This document shows, piece by piece, positions 1 to 11,924 of a stretch of DNA of 64,000 bases. The first letter of the stretch is position 1. Each line of letters starts with the position of its first letter. Location: positions 1,211,508 to 1,275,507 of the forward strand of contig ML213504.1 in assembly GCA_004369045.1 (NCBI GenBank), read 5' to 3'. The stretch is from Heliocybe sulcata (Eukaryota > Basidiomycota > Agaricomycetes > Gloeophyllales > Gloeophyllaceae). The position numbers and the translations under genes are program-made. The notes under the pieces were generated by a model. It was not told the DNA's origin. It saw nothing but the letters and a program-made list of their open reading frames with translations, and did not search any database.

Positions 1-2
1 TA

Positions 3-806
3 TACAAATATGTTCCAGAGTCCGACTTCGATGATAAGACCTTGGAGGCGGTCTTTGACCAAGCCTTCACCACGTTCCGACATAAATTCAAGACACAGAA
101 AGATGCCACAGCCGCGCAGAAGCACAAGGCCAAAGAAAATAACAAAGCTGTCAAGGCAAGAAGGCATAGTCGGAAGAAAGCTGTACGTCTCGTGCTCTTT
201 GGTTCTGTCTGCTACTGAAAGGTCATCACGCAGAAGCTATCAACTCGCGTTGATGCCCGTAAGCGAATCGACGAATTCGCTCACGAGACCTTCGACGGTG
301 CCTTTCAGCACGAATGCATGTCTTCGGAAGATTCCATGGACGAAGAGATTCGCTTTGGAGCCCCTCGCGTACAAGATAAGGGTCAAGTGCTGCGTGTGCG
401 TGGCCTGCTTTGGCGCAGCTCTCGCTTGCAGAGGTTCTTCGCCACGCTCGACGAAGAAGACCAGACAGACAAAACCTTCAGGCCTAAGCGCGGCGCCGGT
501 CGCAAAGAGCGTTGTATCGGGCCCCCTCGAGATGGAATGCCCCCTAAGGGGGTCGCGCGTTGGATGATTAGCAGGAGATGGTTGCGTACCATGGAACTAT
601 CTCAGCCTCAGTTTTCTCAGATACTGAAGGACATAGTTGTCGACAACCTGGATTTCGATTGGGAGCAGTTCCATGGTCTCGGCGACGAGAGTGACGATGA
701 ATACGGACCTTCGGACTACGGACTAACACAAACGCAATCTTCATATGCACCCACACCTTACCAAGGCACTAGTTATTCCTTGCAATATGCTCTGGCACCT
801 GTATAG
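3..806 (+). CDS. hypothetical protein, 3' part (5' end outside window)
   Basis: The frame is open from the first bases of the window, so the start lies upstream. Two exons are seen, 3-182 and 234-806. The intron 183-233 (51 bp) has a GTACGT donor, a CTACTGA branch-like site and a CGCAG acceptor, and keeps frame. The visible protein (about 250 aa) has a very basic stretch rich in Lys and Arg around the junction, an acidic patch (DEESDDEYG-like) near the end and a Tyr/Thr/Gln-rich C-terminus. I recognise no domain. Proteins of this composition occur as lineage-restricted families in Agaricomycetes, sometimes near transposons, and the next 3 kb here is repeat-rich, so a mobile-element origin is possible but not shown. 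Confidence 0.5.
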
Positions 807-997
807 ACGCAATCATTTGCCCAGTCGCTTTCGCTAGTTCCATGATGATGTAGCACAATATTGTCCCAGTTCCGATTGCTTTGCATTCGCATGCGTAAAT
901 TATCCGTTAATTTTGCAGTTCTCCCAGCGGTCGCGTATCTTAGAGCTCTTGACAAGATACGTCGCAAATATTATTACCTTGCGAACCAGACGTCTTT

Positions 998-1866
998 GTT
1001 CTTCCTAAAGTTGCCGTTGTTCGGGTCTGAACCATCTGAACCGCGGTCGACCCCCGACCTGACCCTATCGGACCCCACCCTTATCGACCCAACCTCACGG
1101 TTCACTAGCACTGTGGGTTCGGGCTACGGGTCACTGTCTCCTTCTCCCTGGTGAACCTGGGTCGACCTTGGTTCGACTCGACCCGACCCTCACTTCCCTT
1201 ACCATATACAACATACATGTTGGGTGAGGTCGACCGCCAGGACTGACCCGACCTCATCAAGTAGTCAATGATGCAATGATGTACCATTAGGGTTTCAGAC
1301 TCTGGAAAATATTGCGCCATGCTCGAGACTGTAAATGAGATTGATGAGTATCTCAAATCGCCGTTGGCGATCGGTGATCCGCTGGACTGGTGGAAGGTGA
1401 GGTCAACGAAGCACGCTACCCAGTGCTTGCTTGCGTCGCGCGTGATTTCCTGGCCATCCAGACTTCGTCTGTCCCGTGCGAGAGGGACTTCTCAAATGCT
1501 GGTCTTACGGACGATAAACGTCGAGGCAAATTGACCCCGCAGATGTTCGGGGCCATCCAGTCTCTCAAATCCCACTTCAAAGAGGAGAGGAGGCAGCTGC
1601 AGCTGCAGGCTTCAGCTCAGGAGGAGGCTCGCGGGCAGAACTGGGAGGACTTGTAGCAGAGTATGTATCCTTAGTATATATATATATCGGAATATGTATA
1701 TGGCTGCAAGAGCGGTTCGAACCTTGGTCGAACCTGACCTGAACCTGCTGTGACCCGACCCCTCTTCGAAGCGTACTCTCCGACCCTCCTCAAGAGGTCG
1801 GGTCGAGGGTCGGGCGAATGTGGCTGACCCGGACCTGAACCGAACAACGGCAACTTTAGTTCTTCC
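998..1866 (+). mobile_element. hAT-family DNA transposon, internally deleted, with TIRs and 8-bp TSD
   Basis: The element itself spans 1006-1858 (853 bp). Its ends are a perfect 19-bp inverted repeat: TAAAGTTGCCGTTGTTCGG at 1006-1024 and its reverse complement at 1840-1858. It is flanked by an identical 8-bp direct repeat GTTCTTCC at 998-1005 and 1859-1866, the target-site length typical of hAT elements. Subterminal regions at both ends are crowded with short CGACCC/GGGTCG-type repeats, also a hAT habit. Inside is only the end of a transposase gene. The exact TSD and perfect TIRs suggest a fairly recent insertion of a shortened copy. It is too short to be autonomous. Confidence 0.9.
1319..1656 (+). 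pseudogene. hAT transposase C-terminal fragment (dimerisation domain)
   Basis: The reading frame from 1319 gives a segment ending in DPLDWWK. A second frame then gives VNEARYPVLACVARDFLAI, SSVPCERDFSNAGL and a run ending at the stop at 1656. Together these match the hAT C-terminal dimerisation domain (the conserved W-W, YP-L-ARDFLAI and S-ERxFS-AG blocks). The two parts are out of frame by a 5-bp GTGAG at 1397-1401, which looks like a small duplication of the neighbouring GTCAA/GTGAG sequence. The DDE catalytic part and the BED zinc finger are absent, consistent with the internal deletion of the 853-bp element that carries it. Confidence 0.8.
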
Positions 1867-2338
1867 TCTATGGCTGCCACACGTGACACGCTTGAAGTTG
1901 CCGCCGGCTTGTCCATTCGGCTTTGCCACATCTCCCTTACACGGCGGGCAAAGGACGTGTCCAATTTCGCGGGTGGCGCGAAACTGGACACCATGTCCAC
2001 TCACTTGGACTGTCGGCGATTTTCGAGGCGATGCAATATTGCGTCATGATGGCCAGTCACATTTGAAATTAAATATGTTTATACCTCGGACTCCCCGCCA
2101 AATAAGGACATGCGAAGTGCTCATACATTTCTTCTTAAATCTCACGTGTTACAGTGGCCGAGAGCCCCCAGGCAAACATAGGCCGTCACGCATTCTCCTT
2201 GCAAGGCCGCTCAGCGGACCTTCTGCCGATGTCTAGACCTTAGGGTACAGTACGTCCGCTGTGCAATGTCGTGCAATGTCTCGGAGACGACAACACTATT
2301 GGAATCAGTACGACCAGTGTTGTGCCGATTCCGAACTA

Positions 2339-2397
2339 GTTGTTGAAAGTTGCCGGAACCGGGAACTCGACAACTAGTTCGGGCAACTTTCGACAAC
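2339..2397. repeat. inverted-repeat hairpin
   Basis: GTTGTTGAAAGTTGCC at 2339-2354 pairs with GGCAACTTTCGACAAC at 2382-2397 with one mismatch. The 27-base loop itself holds an ACAACTAGTTCG that mirrors CGAACTAGTTGT just outside the left arm. It resembles the end structures of small non-autonomous DNA elements. No coding sequence is present. Confidence 0.6.
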
Positions 2398-3508
2398 CGA
2401 AACGGACAACTGTGGCGCTGAGCTCTCATGCAGCCACAATCGGTCCATGTATTGCACAAACCACATATATGGCACATTTTATACATCTTAATAACAGCTT
2501 CTGAGGGTCTGATACCTGCAGACAATCGGTTGTGTACACATGTCACATAGGATTCCCGTGATAGACCTGTTGTGCGACAGACTGATCGGAGTGGGAATTG
2601 TACCGGAGATTTCCGTATGTTGGTTGCATAGCAATTAATTCCTACGAGGTGACTTATTGCGCGCTTCGTGTGCATTCTATGCTCTGAGGCGAACATTTCT
2701 TATGATTGTAGAGAGATTAATGAGATGACACGAGTGCACAGTTGCGGTGCGCGGCTTGACCAGTACGTATGAGCCTCAGAAAGCTTCAGGGAGCAAACCC
2801 GAGTGACTGTAGCAGGAAATAGGAACTCTAAGCGATAGTTCTATTGTCCTGCAACCTTCTGCTAATGTCTTTGTTTATGAGAAATATTGCACCTTGAGGG
2901 AGACTGCTTCTATACCGCTTCAGGAAACCAGTGCTCCTGATGTACCTGCAACGGGGCGGGATCAGCGATTGCATTTTGGCCAAACAATGTATCTACATGA
3001 TCTATAACCAATAACAATACTATAATTTATTGATGAACCCCTTACACAGGTAAGTGTTCTCCGGGGACCGCCATACATGTCTTATATGGCCGAAGAGACC
3101 TCTCGAAGGGCGAGCATCGACGACGCCACTTCAGCCACATGATTACTATAATAGGGTGGTGGGAAAGGTTCGGTTGCTGGGAAAGGTTGACGAAAAACAC
3201 GGTTCCCCGAACCATAAACAACTAGTTCCAAAATTCACTAGTGAACTGACTCTACGGTTTCAAACCGGCACGACCCTGGGTTGTGTGCCACTTCGCTGTC
3301 ACCCTGACTCCGTGAACTAGACCTGACCCCGCAGTACTGCGGGGTCCTCTCGCAAGTAATGCTAAGAGCGCTCCATAAATATGCTAGCAAAGCTCGGACA
3401 TCCGAACGATACAGCCGTGACACGCCGAGCTGGCAGCGGTGCCTGCGCAGTGAGCACGATGGCGGTGCACTTCTCAGTACGGTATCTGGCCACGTCGAGG
3501 CCATGCAT

Positions 3509-3556
3509 CCGAATGAGAGAGCCTCTGAATGAGAGAGCCTCCGAATGAGAGAGCCC
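3509..3556. repeat. 16-bp tandem repeat, three copies
   Basis: Three adjacent 16-bp units of the form CCGAATGAGAGAGCCT follow each other with one or two changes. They lie in the right inner part of the long-TIR element. Confidence 0.8.
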
Positions 3557-3845
3557 AGGCATGTTAAGTAATACTCGGACCATATGCATAATATAATATT
3601 TCTGTGATGTGACCAACCCATTGCTACAATGACGCAATGCCGGGCGTCGCATCCGAAATCGCTGACAGTCCAAGTGAGTGGACATGGTGTCCAATTTCGC
3701 GCCACCCGCGAAATTGGACACGTCCTTTGCCCGCCGTGTTAGTACGGGCAGAGCTACCGTCATGTCAGGATTTGAGGAGAGTGGTACGAGTTTAACTCTC
3801 AGATATAGTATAAGACTTATAAGTTAAAAATCCTCTAAGGTCAGA

Positions 3846-6161
3846 ATGCCGTCCCCCCGCATTTCACTAGAGACAATCCTGGTCCTTCCTCGTGTAAGCC
3901 TATTATGAGGTCTGCAAAGTGAGACGTGTTATCTGAGTCAGTGCAGTCAGACAGAAGGCAAATGAATACGTTGAATTGCACGACCAAGTTGAAGTGAGCC
4001 TCGTTATTCCTGTCAGTCGAGTCTGGATCTCAAAGTGCTACAGACGAGTGTGACTCTCCTGGACTCCATTGAGTCCTTCCTGTCAACCTTCCAAAAGGAT
4101 CTCTCTGCCGTTTCGGGTCAGATATCAGAGCTCCAGGAACGCAGCCAGGATATTGACAGGCGACTGAAGAGCCGAAAGGTCAGCTGAAGCTGTCGACTAC
4201 GATTTCTCCCATGCTAACTGCATTCCGTCCATCGTATGCAGAAAATAGAGAAGCCTCTGTCCAGCCTTATCGAGGACTTGATAATCCCTCCTCCACTTGC
4301 TACATTGATTCTGGACTCTGATTGCGGAGAGCCCTGGATTCTCGCGGTCGAGCAACTGGAGCGCCTCATAGGAACGTACAAGGCCCGCATGCGAGTGAAA
4401 GCAGCTAAGGAGCTTGCAGAAGTGGCGGAGGGACTCCGAATAATAGTAACACTCTTCAACATGGGTTTTGGAACGTACACTGATAGGTATTTTGATAGGC
4501 TGCAACGAAATGCCGAGGATTCTTTCTCGCACTTATACGACCCATGCGGCATAGCATGAGCACGAATATACAGGTCATTCAGACTTCTGTGTTCCTGAAG
4601 TACAAACCTCTTTTCACTTTCCTCCAACGCCAAGCTCCCGAAGTTGCGCAAGAGATTCAGAAGACATATATTAGCTCAGCGCGTACATATTATGAGACCG
4701 GGTTCCGACGGTACATCCGTAGCCTAGGATGGATTAAGGTAAGACACAGTTGTGTAGTCTATAGATGCACGGCCCAACTCATTTTCTCAGGCCAGAACTG
4801 TGGAGAAGTCTGAGTATATCACAACAGGAGGCGACTTAGACACTCCCGAGTCGCTATCAGGGCGTCTGGGCTCCGCCCGTTTAGATGGACCAGGTGTTAC
4901 TCTCGCCTATATGGCTGATGATAAGGCGCATGTAAGATGGTTTTCTCTAGCTTTCCGTGTTCCGCTTACCAGAGACATAGAAAGAACCGATGGAAGCACT
5001 GCTGCGGTCCGCTCTCCTAGTGCTCATGGACAACGCGACTGCAGAGTACGCTTTCGTGACATCATTCTTTTCTACTGAGCAACCACCGCTTCCTGCTGAA
5101 GCTGCAATATCGCCGACATCCCTCTTGTCGCCCACTGACGGTACATTCGATGATCGCGTATCACTCGCTGGTTCCGAGCGAGGAGGGATTACGCCACGCC
5201 CACCTGGTAGGAGCATTGCAGGTGCTATGGCATCCGCTCAGGTCGCTAAGGAGGAGCGAGCTTCGATGGATGCGGCGTGGAAGCAAATTTTTGACCCCAC
5301 GCTCGATTACTGTCAGGTGAGATTCCGCTACTGCAAGCTGCATAAGCCCTTCTGAAACCGGCGAAGACATTTGTCAGGACCTTGCTAGATCCTGTTCCCC
5401 CAGTAGTCCAGCTGCTGACAATGATTCGGTTGACCGAAGAAGTCATGGCGGAAGTACAGAAGCGAGATTGCCCGCCTCTTGAATCATTCATCTTCCGCCT
5501 GCGTCTCGAAATGTGGCCTCTCTTCCAGAAGGGTATGGCGGAGCATGTCGATGCGGTGAAGAAACTCGCGGAGGGTGCCACAGCGGGCTTCTTCAGCAGG
5601 GGCGCACTTACCACTGATGCACAGGTTGCGACGGTGAGCACTGGATAGACAATTGATTTCTGACTGGCTGGACTAAGATTGCGGTAGATATGTCAACGTT
5701 ACATCACTATCTTCAATAGTTTCATACTGCTAACACAGCAACCGGAGGAGACTATGATTTTCTCAAAGTAAGCGATTACTGTTCCTTCGAAAACTGCTGA
5801 CTCAGATTCCCAGTCTATCTCGCCTCCGGCAGGAGGTTGATAAATTAGTCATGTCGCACTCTGAGAAAGCCGGGGATGTGAAGAGGCAAGCAACGACACA
5901 ATCAAGATTATACGAACTCGTCTTGCAAGGTCTAAATGTGAGCTACCTAAAAAACAAGGTCGTCCTCGTCTATTCATCCATTATATCTTTAGCGCTTGTC
6001 AAATCCTACAGCGCACCCGAAAGTACAAGCAGAGATGGAATACTGGCGCAAGCGAGAAGAGGATGCACGGAAGAGAATATCGGGGGTGAGTCAAGCGAGA
6101 CCATGATGCTATTGGCCCGTCCTGACGAGTGATGGGTATATCATTACGCAGAGAACTTAAG
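3846..6161 (+). CDS. VPS52: Vps52, GARP tethering complex subunit, possibly short at the N-terminus
   Basis: Vps52 is a core subunit of the GARP/EARP complexes that tether endosome-derived vesicles at the trans-Golgi. Exons: 3846-3893, 3955-3993, 4044-4178, 4242-4445, 4499-4738, 4791-4931, 4981-5316, 5367-5633, 5688-5767, 5814-5937, 5993-6085, 6153-6161 (571 aa). Recognisable blocks are the N-terminal coil (VELHDQVETSVTLLDSIESF), the IPPPLATLILDS segment, the NIQVIQTSVFLKYKPL and YYETGFRRYIRSLGW blocks, and KEPMEALLRSALLVLMDN. The C-terminal part has QRYITIFNSFILLTQ followed by HPKVQAEMEYWRKREEDARK. Known orthologues carry some 80-100 residues before the coil, but here only 23 fit. The long-TIR repeat ends 107 bp before the ATG, so the true 5' end may be displaced or lost, and the first two exons are the least certain. 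It converges on EFR3 107 bp downstream. Confidence 0.87.
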
Positions 6162-6268
6162 GATGGCGGCTACGGAAGCTCTATCATGCTATGTCTTGTA
6201 TGGAGGGACAAGGGCGCTCGATCTAGATATGAAAGGGTCAAAACATGTGCTCAGGTCGTTGCACAAGC

Positions 6269-9200
6269 TTACCTGGAGTCTGTCTTCTGCAAAGGTGCAA
6301 GTGAAGCTTTCAGGAGACTGCTACTGCCTGCCTGTCTGCCTATGCCTAGGCGGTTGAGTACGTCTCGGACCTCGCTTGAACCTGCCGTTTGCGGCCGCTT
6401 AGCAGGTCTGGAACGAGTAGGTCGTAACGTTAGTCCGTCACTCGGATGAGTGAACGCACTGCTGTGGTCCAGGGTGGAGATGGACGGCGCCTTGTTAACC
6501 AAAGCTGGGTTGGACATGCTATTCCGCCCTTCCAAAGCCTCTCTGAGGTCGGTGACACCAACACCCCGATTGAACCGGCTCAGGCTCGCAAGCGACATAT
6601 TCTCCACATGCATCAAGGTTGGCGGAATCTTTAATACGCTTTCCACTCTCATTCGATTCGAAGGTCTCTCGATAGCTGCAATCACGATCAGTGCGGGTGT
6701 AGCTACGGCAGATATGGATCCTTACATTCTTTCATAGCGGACTCAGGTGTCCAGGGCAGGGTCATTCGTCGCTGGAGAGCCTCCTGATCCAAGCCTGTTG
6801 CTTCGCCTGCAGTGCTGTTCGATGCAAGGCACGCCACTAGTTCTTCCACGTCCAGACTGAACGACGGGGGTGGCACACTACCATCTCCGAACACAACTGG
6901 TTCAGGTGTACGTGATAAGGAGATGTGCGGAGCGTCTGGCAGCGGCGGGAGGCAGGAAGTGCTGGAGGGTACTCCGGCCTGCAGAACAGGAGATCATGGG
7001 TCAAAGTTCACGCACATAAGCTAAGAGATTTTACCTCTTTGACCCTCGTCGCAATCTCGGGACAATCCCATACTTTCCCTACAGCCATCCAAACTCTCGC
7101 CACAAGTTCCCGGATTGCTGCCTGCCTTTGTGCTAACACTGGATCCGCAGCGCTATCAACTTGAGAGGCTGCGTCTAGACTCAACAGCATCGGAACACCG
7201 GTCAACAATGCTCTCACGGGCAATTGTTGATGGACGGTTGACAGGATGACCGAGATATATGCATAATCCGACGCTGTAGCACAGGAGGAAGACGTGATAC
7301 GACTTGACGTACGATCCACCAAGTGCTGGGCAACAGACGCCTTCCTTGCACGAGCAGGAGAGGCAATAGAGCGACGATGGGATGCCACGTCATCACTAGT
7401 TCCAGCGCCATTGTCTGTCCGACCATCGTCAGTCGTCTGGTCGCCGTTCGTAGATGGAGCCCCGGATGTTCTTGAAGCATCACTGAAGCCAAGACTGGAA
7501 GCCGTGGCTAAAACGTATAGGTACGAGTGCAAAGCATTGAGGAATCTCGATGCGCCATCTCCGGTCAGTGCGACGGAAGCATTGCTGGCCTGCCTGAGCG
7601 GGCCTTCTGCAAGAGGGTGTACACGACGAACGCCGTCTGCGTCCGTTGCATCTCCTCGTTTTGGCATCTCCTTCTCCAGATAATAGAGTACTGCAGAAGC
7701 ATAATCTTCGCGCACGCCGTAGTCTCCGTCGCACAGAAGAGTGAGGGTGTCCTGCCAGACCTCCGGGGAGACTTTCGTTCTTCGGGAGGGCTTAACATGG
7801 GCGTGATCGCCGCCTTGAACTATCATCTGGGGAGACGCAGGTGTGCCGCCCGCCTTCGAATGATCCTTAGCAAGTTCACTATCGGATGAATGGGCCTTGT
7901 CGTGGTTGTCCGCCGCTTGCAATAATCCCAAGAGCCCGGACAAGAGGCATCGCAAGGCCTTCGCCCTGCATTTCTCCTTGTCTGCCTTCTCGCCACCCGA
8001 GACACCGCTGACTTCTACTATCGCGAGACGGCTGATGAGCTCCGCGGCCAGGTCTTGTATTTGATCCGCATAATAAACATGCATGCCCAGCGACGAGATG
8101 CACTCCACCAATGCTGGTAAGACCGAGTCTTCAGGATCCATGGCCACTCGCCGAAGAATCAGTGTTATGAGGTTAGAAATTATGTCCGACGTTGACAAAT
8201 TTATCAGGGGAGTAGGAGACGTGAAAACGGCTGTGACCATTGCTGCGAGACTCGTATGGAGCGGGGTCGTCATTGGGATGTCCTGTGCTTCTTGGAGGCG
8301 TTCCACAAGCCGGGTTGGGACAGCATAGCGATACTGGTATTGAGTCCAATCGGCAGCTTTACGCGCCAGCCAGCAACAGTGCTCCGGCTTCTCCCAACCT
8401 TTCATATCCTCGAGACTGTCGAAGATGGCTTGCATGACAGACCCTACCTGGAGCGCATTGGAATGCGCAAAGATAGAGGACAATACTCGCAAGCAGGCAT
8501 CAGTGACATCCTCACTAGAAGGCCCCTTGTCGCCGTCAATATGTATGTGGATGGATGCTGCGCGTCTTTCGTTGGGCGGGCGTGTGCGGAATTCGTCGAG
8601 ATACGGCGAAGGGGACTTGTCCTTCATCATATGCGACCTGACGAGGAATCTTGTGTCAACAGATCACTAGTTCATAGAGATGTTACTCACACTTTATCCA
8701 ATGTCAGAACACGCGTTTCATAGATGGGTACCAAAAGTGCGGGAACAATGATTGCGACCTGGGGCCGAAAGTGCTGTGATGCACTGTATAGCGCTTCGGA
8801 TGCCACCGCCCCCGTTAATGCCGACAGGCCTACCAGTCTTGTCCTTTGAGATCCTGTTTATTTAACAACATCACGACTGGGCACAGCAAGAAGGACTTAC
8901 CGATTCCTCACTTCGTCATCTTTGACCTTGCCATTCAAGCGGCTGAAGTCTGCGAACTGCTGGAGTGATGCCATGTAGTCTCGCGTGACACCATTGTCGA
9001 CGCCTATGAGGTGACCATCGGTATACGTAGTCCACGCTGTGAACTGAAGGACCCATGTGTATGAGTGAATTCAATATAGGCAATGCTACTCACCACTGTC
9101 GCAGCTCTGGCAAGCACTTCGAGGTCTGAAGGAAGGGATGCGACGGTTACTTGAACGGAAGCGAGGATTGATGACGATAGAATCGCAATGTCCCGACGAC

Positions 9201-9541
9201 ATTCAGTAGCCAGGGCTTTCAAGATGGATAGCGTAATCAGCAGAGATCTAATTCAAACAATGCCTCAGATAAACTCTAGGAAATTACTCAATCGCGACGT
9301 ACGCCCTGGAGCGAGCATTGTTCGCCTGTGCCTTCTTACAGTCCGCCCGCACTCTCTTTTCCAGCTCGCTGCCGACTTTTGTAATCTTGCCTGGCTTGTT
9401 TGCAGCATAGTACGTGAGACGCGACAGCTCTTGGGAGTTGGGGCGGTATTCTGGACCAGCATTCAAGAGTGCAGCAGAGTTCTGAGGATAGCAGGCATTG
9501 ATGAGCTGCACGTGATTAGGAGTGAACGGATGCATTGGCAT
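6269..9541 (-). CDS. EFR3: Efr3-like plasma-membrane scaffold for PI4-kinase
   Basis: Efr3 anchors the Stt4/PI4KIII-alpha complex to the plasma membrane and so sets PI4P synthesis there. Exons in transcript order: 9303-9541, 9094-9247, 8901-9043, 8691-8843, 7035-8637, 6726-6978, 6269-6675 (983 aa). The N-terminus (FTPNHVQLINACYP, then EYRPNSQELSRLTYYA) is the family signature. The long middle exon holds the Arm/HEAT-like part, including WTQYQYRYAVPTRLVERLQE. The Ser/Pro-rich C-terminal region ends with RDVLNRLGIGRQ. All seven exons join in phase with 47-57-bp introns. A second Met lies two codons in. Efr3 proteins usually rely on N-terminal Cys or basic residues for membrane binding, and a Cys is present at about residue 15. 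Confidence 0.92.
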
Positions 9542-9837
9542 TAGTTATTGAGGGGTACGTGTAGTTCAAGGGAATGAGAGTTGAGCTCCAGGCATTAATT
9601 GACTATGTTATAGAAAATGCGGGTCGGTAGGTTGAGATGCTAGTTCTGGAAGTGGGATTTAGGCGCCCGTGCACGTCCCTGGCGTCTACGCAGTCGCCAC
9701 GTTTGTCCAAGCTCGAATGGGCGTTTGTGGCGGATGGCATCCTAGGTCATTGCAAGTATGGCGTATGCCACACACATCGTAAATGTCCCATTATCATGTT
9801 TAGTACAGACATAGCTCCATTATAGATATCAACTGTA

Positions 9838-11464
9838 TCATAAGGTGGAGAAGATATAGGACGACTGCCAGTGGTAGTCGCGTCCAGGGCCATAAATCTG
9901 GTCAATGCCGAAGTCGGGATAGTTGATAGCATCGATCCAAGACTCTTGTTCGATTACCAGACACGAGTGATTCTCGTAGAAGGTACTATTGCCTCCCTGA
10001 GCCTCCTTCCTGGGGATGGGAAGGCTGGCGTTGTAGATGCCATCACAAGTGTATACCTGCAGCATGACATGTCAGTAAACCAGCTAACGACTGCACAGCC
10101 AAGGAGTAGGACTGACTTGCAGAGCAGGTTGATCGGTGATGACGTCCATCCTAATACCGGAGTTTACGCTCCAAAGGGAGAAAATGGGAGTCGTACCCGT
10201 GTTGTTGTCATAGACCCAACAGTTGTCGAATCCGACACAGCCTAACAGACCTGTTCAACACCACTGCAGCGCACATATCATGTTGCGCACGCACCAGCAC
10301 CACAATACTCCCCAGCAACCGTAGCGTTAATAGCTTCTCCCAGCGATTTCGCCTGTCGGAAATCAGCAGGCGTCCCCGATACATTCAAAAGCGTCCCGTC
10401 GGGAATGAGCTGTGCATTGCCGGCAATGATGCGCGATGCATTAAACTGCGCGTAATGTCCAGAGAGATCTTGCGTCTCCTCGTATGCTTCCAGATTCCAG
10501 TAGTGGTGACCACTGAGCATTATAGGCGTCTCCTGATCAGCCGCAGCGTGGATTGAGATCTTCCAGGTTGAGTTGGGTTCCAGGGTGTACACAACCTGCC
10601 GACAGGTACATTAGGGTGGGGGCCCTTATAAGATTAACGAATACAGTACCTCGGTGTAGACGTTTCCCGGGAAGCCTTGCATACCATCGGGGTCCAGAAG
10701 ACTGAAAGTGACCGAGCTCTCTGATTTGTTGGCAATCGTCCAGGTGCGGCGGTCGAAGCCATCGGTACCACCATGCAGGGTATCAGTGCCTGGCAACACG
10801 ATTTGGATCATCAATGGGCGGTACAATATTGAAATTTTGACGAGACGGGTATGTACCATTATTTTCATTCTCGGGCGTGTGGTATACGTTGGGTGTGGAC
10901 GCCGTTATATTCGCCGAGACGGGGACAGAGAATGTACCGTTCTTGATCCGGTTGGCGTATCTTGAACCAATGTGGTATTAGACTCCAGCGCGAAGGGCAA
11001 TCCACGGTATGACATACCTCCCGACTATGGGGCCAAAGTAGGGGTGACCTAGGTCGTCCGTGACATAGTTGGTCTATATAGCATGACAAAACAATGTCAG
11101 AGTAGAAAACGAGGTTGTCCCTGCGCACTTACATGGTTGTCGAAGCCAAGGATGATATCACGGAAGTTCCCATTCTACAGGGATGTCAGGAACTATGATT
11201 CCATCACGATGAATGCGGTGCTTACCTTGTCCTTCACCCAGAAATTCGTGAGGGTAGCTCCACGGGCGATGAAGTTAGCCTTGACGGACGCGTCTGGAGC
11301 GGCTAGTTCGACGACCTCAAGGGGCTAGCGACGCAGTGCGGTTCTGTCAGAATGCTCTTAGAACATGTAGAAGCTAAGCTCACGTCCGGAGGAGCCCATC
11401 GCCCAGCAACCGCGGCCGACGCGATTAAAGGCAAGCACAACAGAACAGCTTGATGTACCAGCAT
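9838..11464 (-). CDS. secreted aldose 1-epimerase (galactose mutarotase family)
   Basis: The enzyme interconverts alpha and beta anomers of aldoses. Exons in transcript order: 11384-11464, 11226-11324, 11133-11174, 11018-11073, 10857-10960, 10650-10789, 10295-10595, 10117-10250, 9838-10056 (391 aa). A signal peptide of about 20 residues (MLVHQAVLLCLPLIASAAVA) begins the protein. Family motifs follow: FIARGATLTNFWVKDKNG, GPIVGRYANRIKNG (substrate-pocket R), TLHGG (histidine), SGHHYWNL with the catalytic-type histidine, and the C-terminal NHSCLVIEQESWIDAIN with the catalytic Glu. NST-type glycosylation sites fit secretion. One candidate intron near 10157-10202 was dropped because reading through gives the conserved TPIFSLW..GIRMDV segment. 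The same strand carries EFR3 downstream, 296 bp away. Confidence 0.92.
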
Positions 11465-11924
11465 AGTTCCAAGTCAACCAGGTCGTCGAAGAGGTCGGAA
11501 ACCCATGGCCGTCTCATGCTCACTTCAATAAATACCTCGGGTTTACGCAGGTAGCGCGTTGAATCCATCGACCCGTGACCAAGTATCTCGAAACTTATGA
11601 TGTCTCCTCCACATGCCATCAGGCCAGAACGGTAACGGTGCATCAGCTGATTATGACGCGTGAGGTAGGGAAATGCTGTAGCGGCGGTCCCGCGAATCTG
11701 GGGTAGAGATGATGAGGTACGTAATAGAAGGCATACGGCCCGCCATCGCTTCTTTGGCGTTCTGCAACGCGATTGGACGCCACTCTTAAAATGCGGCGAC
11801 TCGTATCCGCTAATGAAGATATCCGCTGCTGAACTCGCTCTCGTTCGAATAATCCAAGCACAAGGAGTATCAAATGTTTTACAGAGCACTGTGCACGTTA
11901 AATAAATATCATAACCAGATTGTC
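11465..11924. other. intergenic, nothing recognised
   Basis: This 460-bp stretch lies between the start of the epimerase gene and the stop of the BRCT gene on the same strand. Open frames here are short and have no protein-like composition. It should hold the epimerase promoter and the BRCT 3' UTR. Confidence 0.5.

Larger units (their letters stand above)
1939..3739. mobile_element. 1.8-kb element or repeat pair with long terminal inverted repeats, family not identified
   Basis: The first ~88 bases from 1939 (starting ACACGGCGGGCAAAGGACG) recur inverted so that they end at 3739, with about two differences. Weaker similarity extends roughly 80 bases further inward on both sides. The interior 1.6 kb shows no transposase that I can recognise. 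It contains a hairpin cluster near 2339-2397, a short tandem repeat near 3509-3556 and scattered AACTAGTT motifs. I found no matching direct repeats outside the ends, so this may be one long-TIR non-autonomous element or two copies of one repeat lying in opposite orientation. Confidence 0.55.

Noticed and set aside
3994-4016. 23-bp intron in VPS52
   Set aside because: A 50-bp intron (3994-4043) using the next good acceptor gives HDQVE-TSVTLLDS, the conserved reading.
10157-10202. 46-bp intron in the aldose epimerase gene
   Set aside because: Splicing would shift frame; read-through gives a conserved segment.
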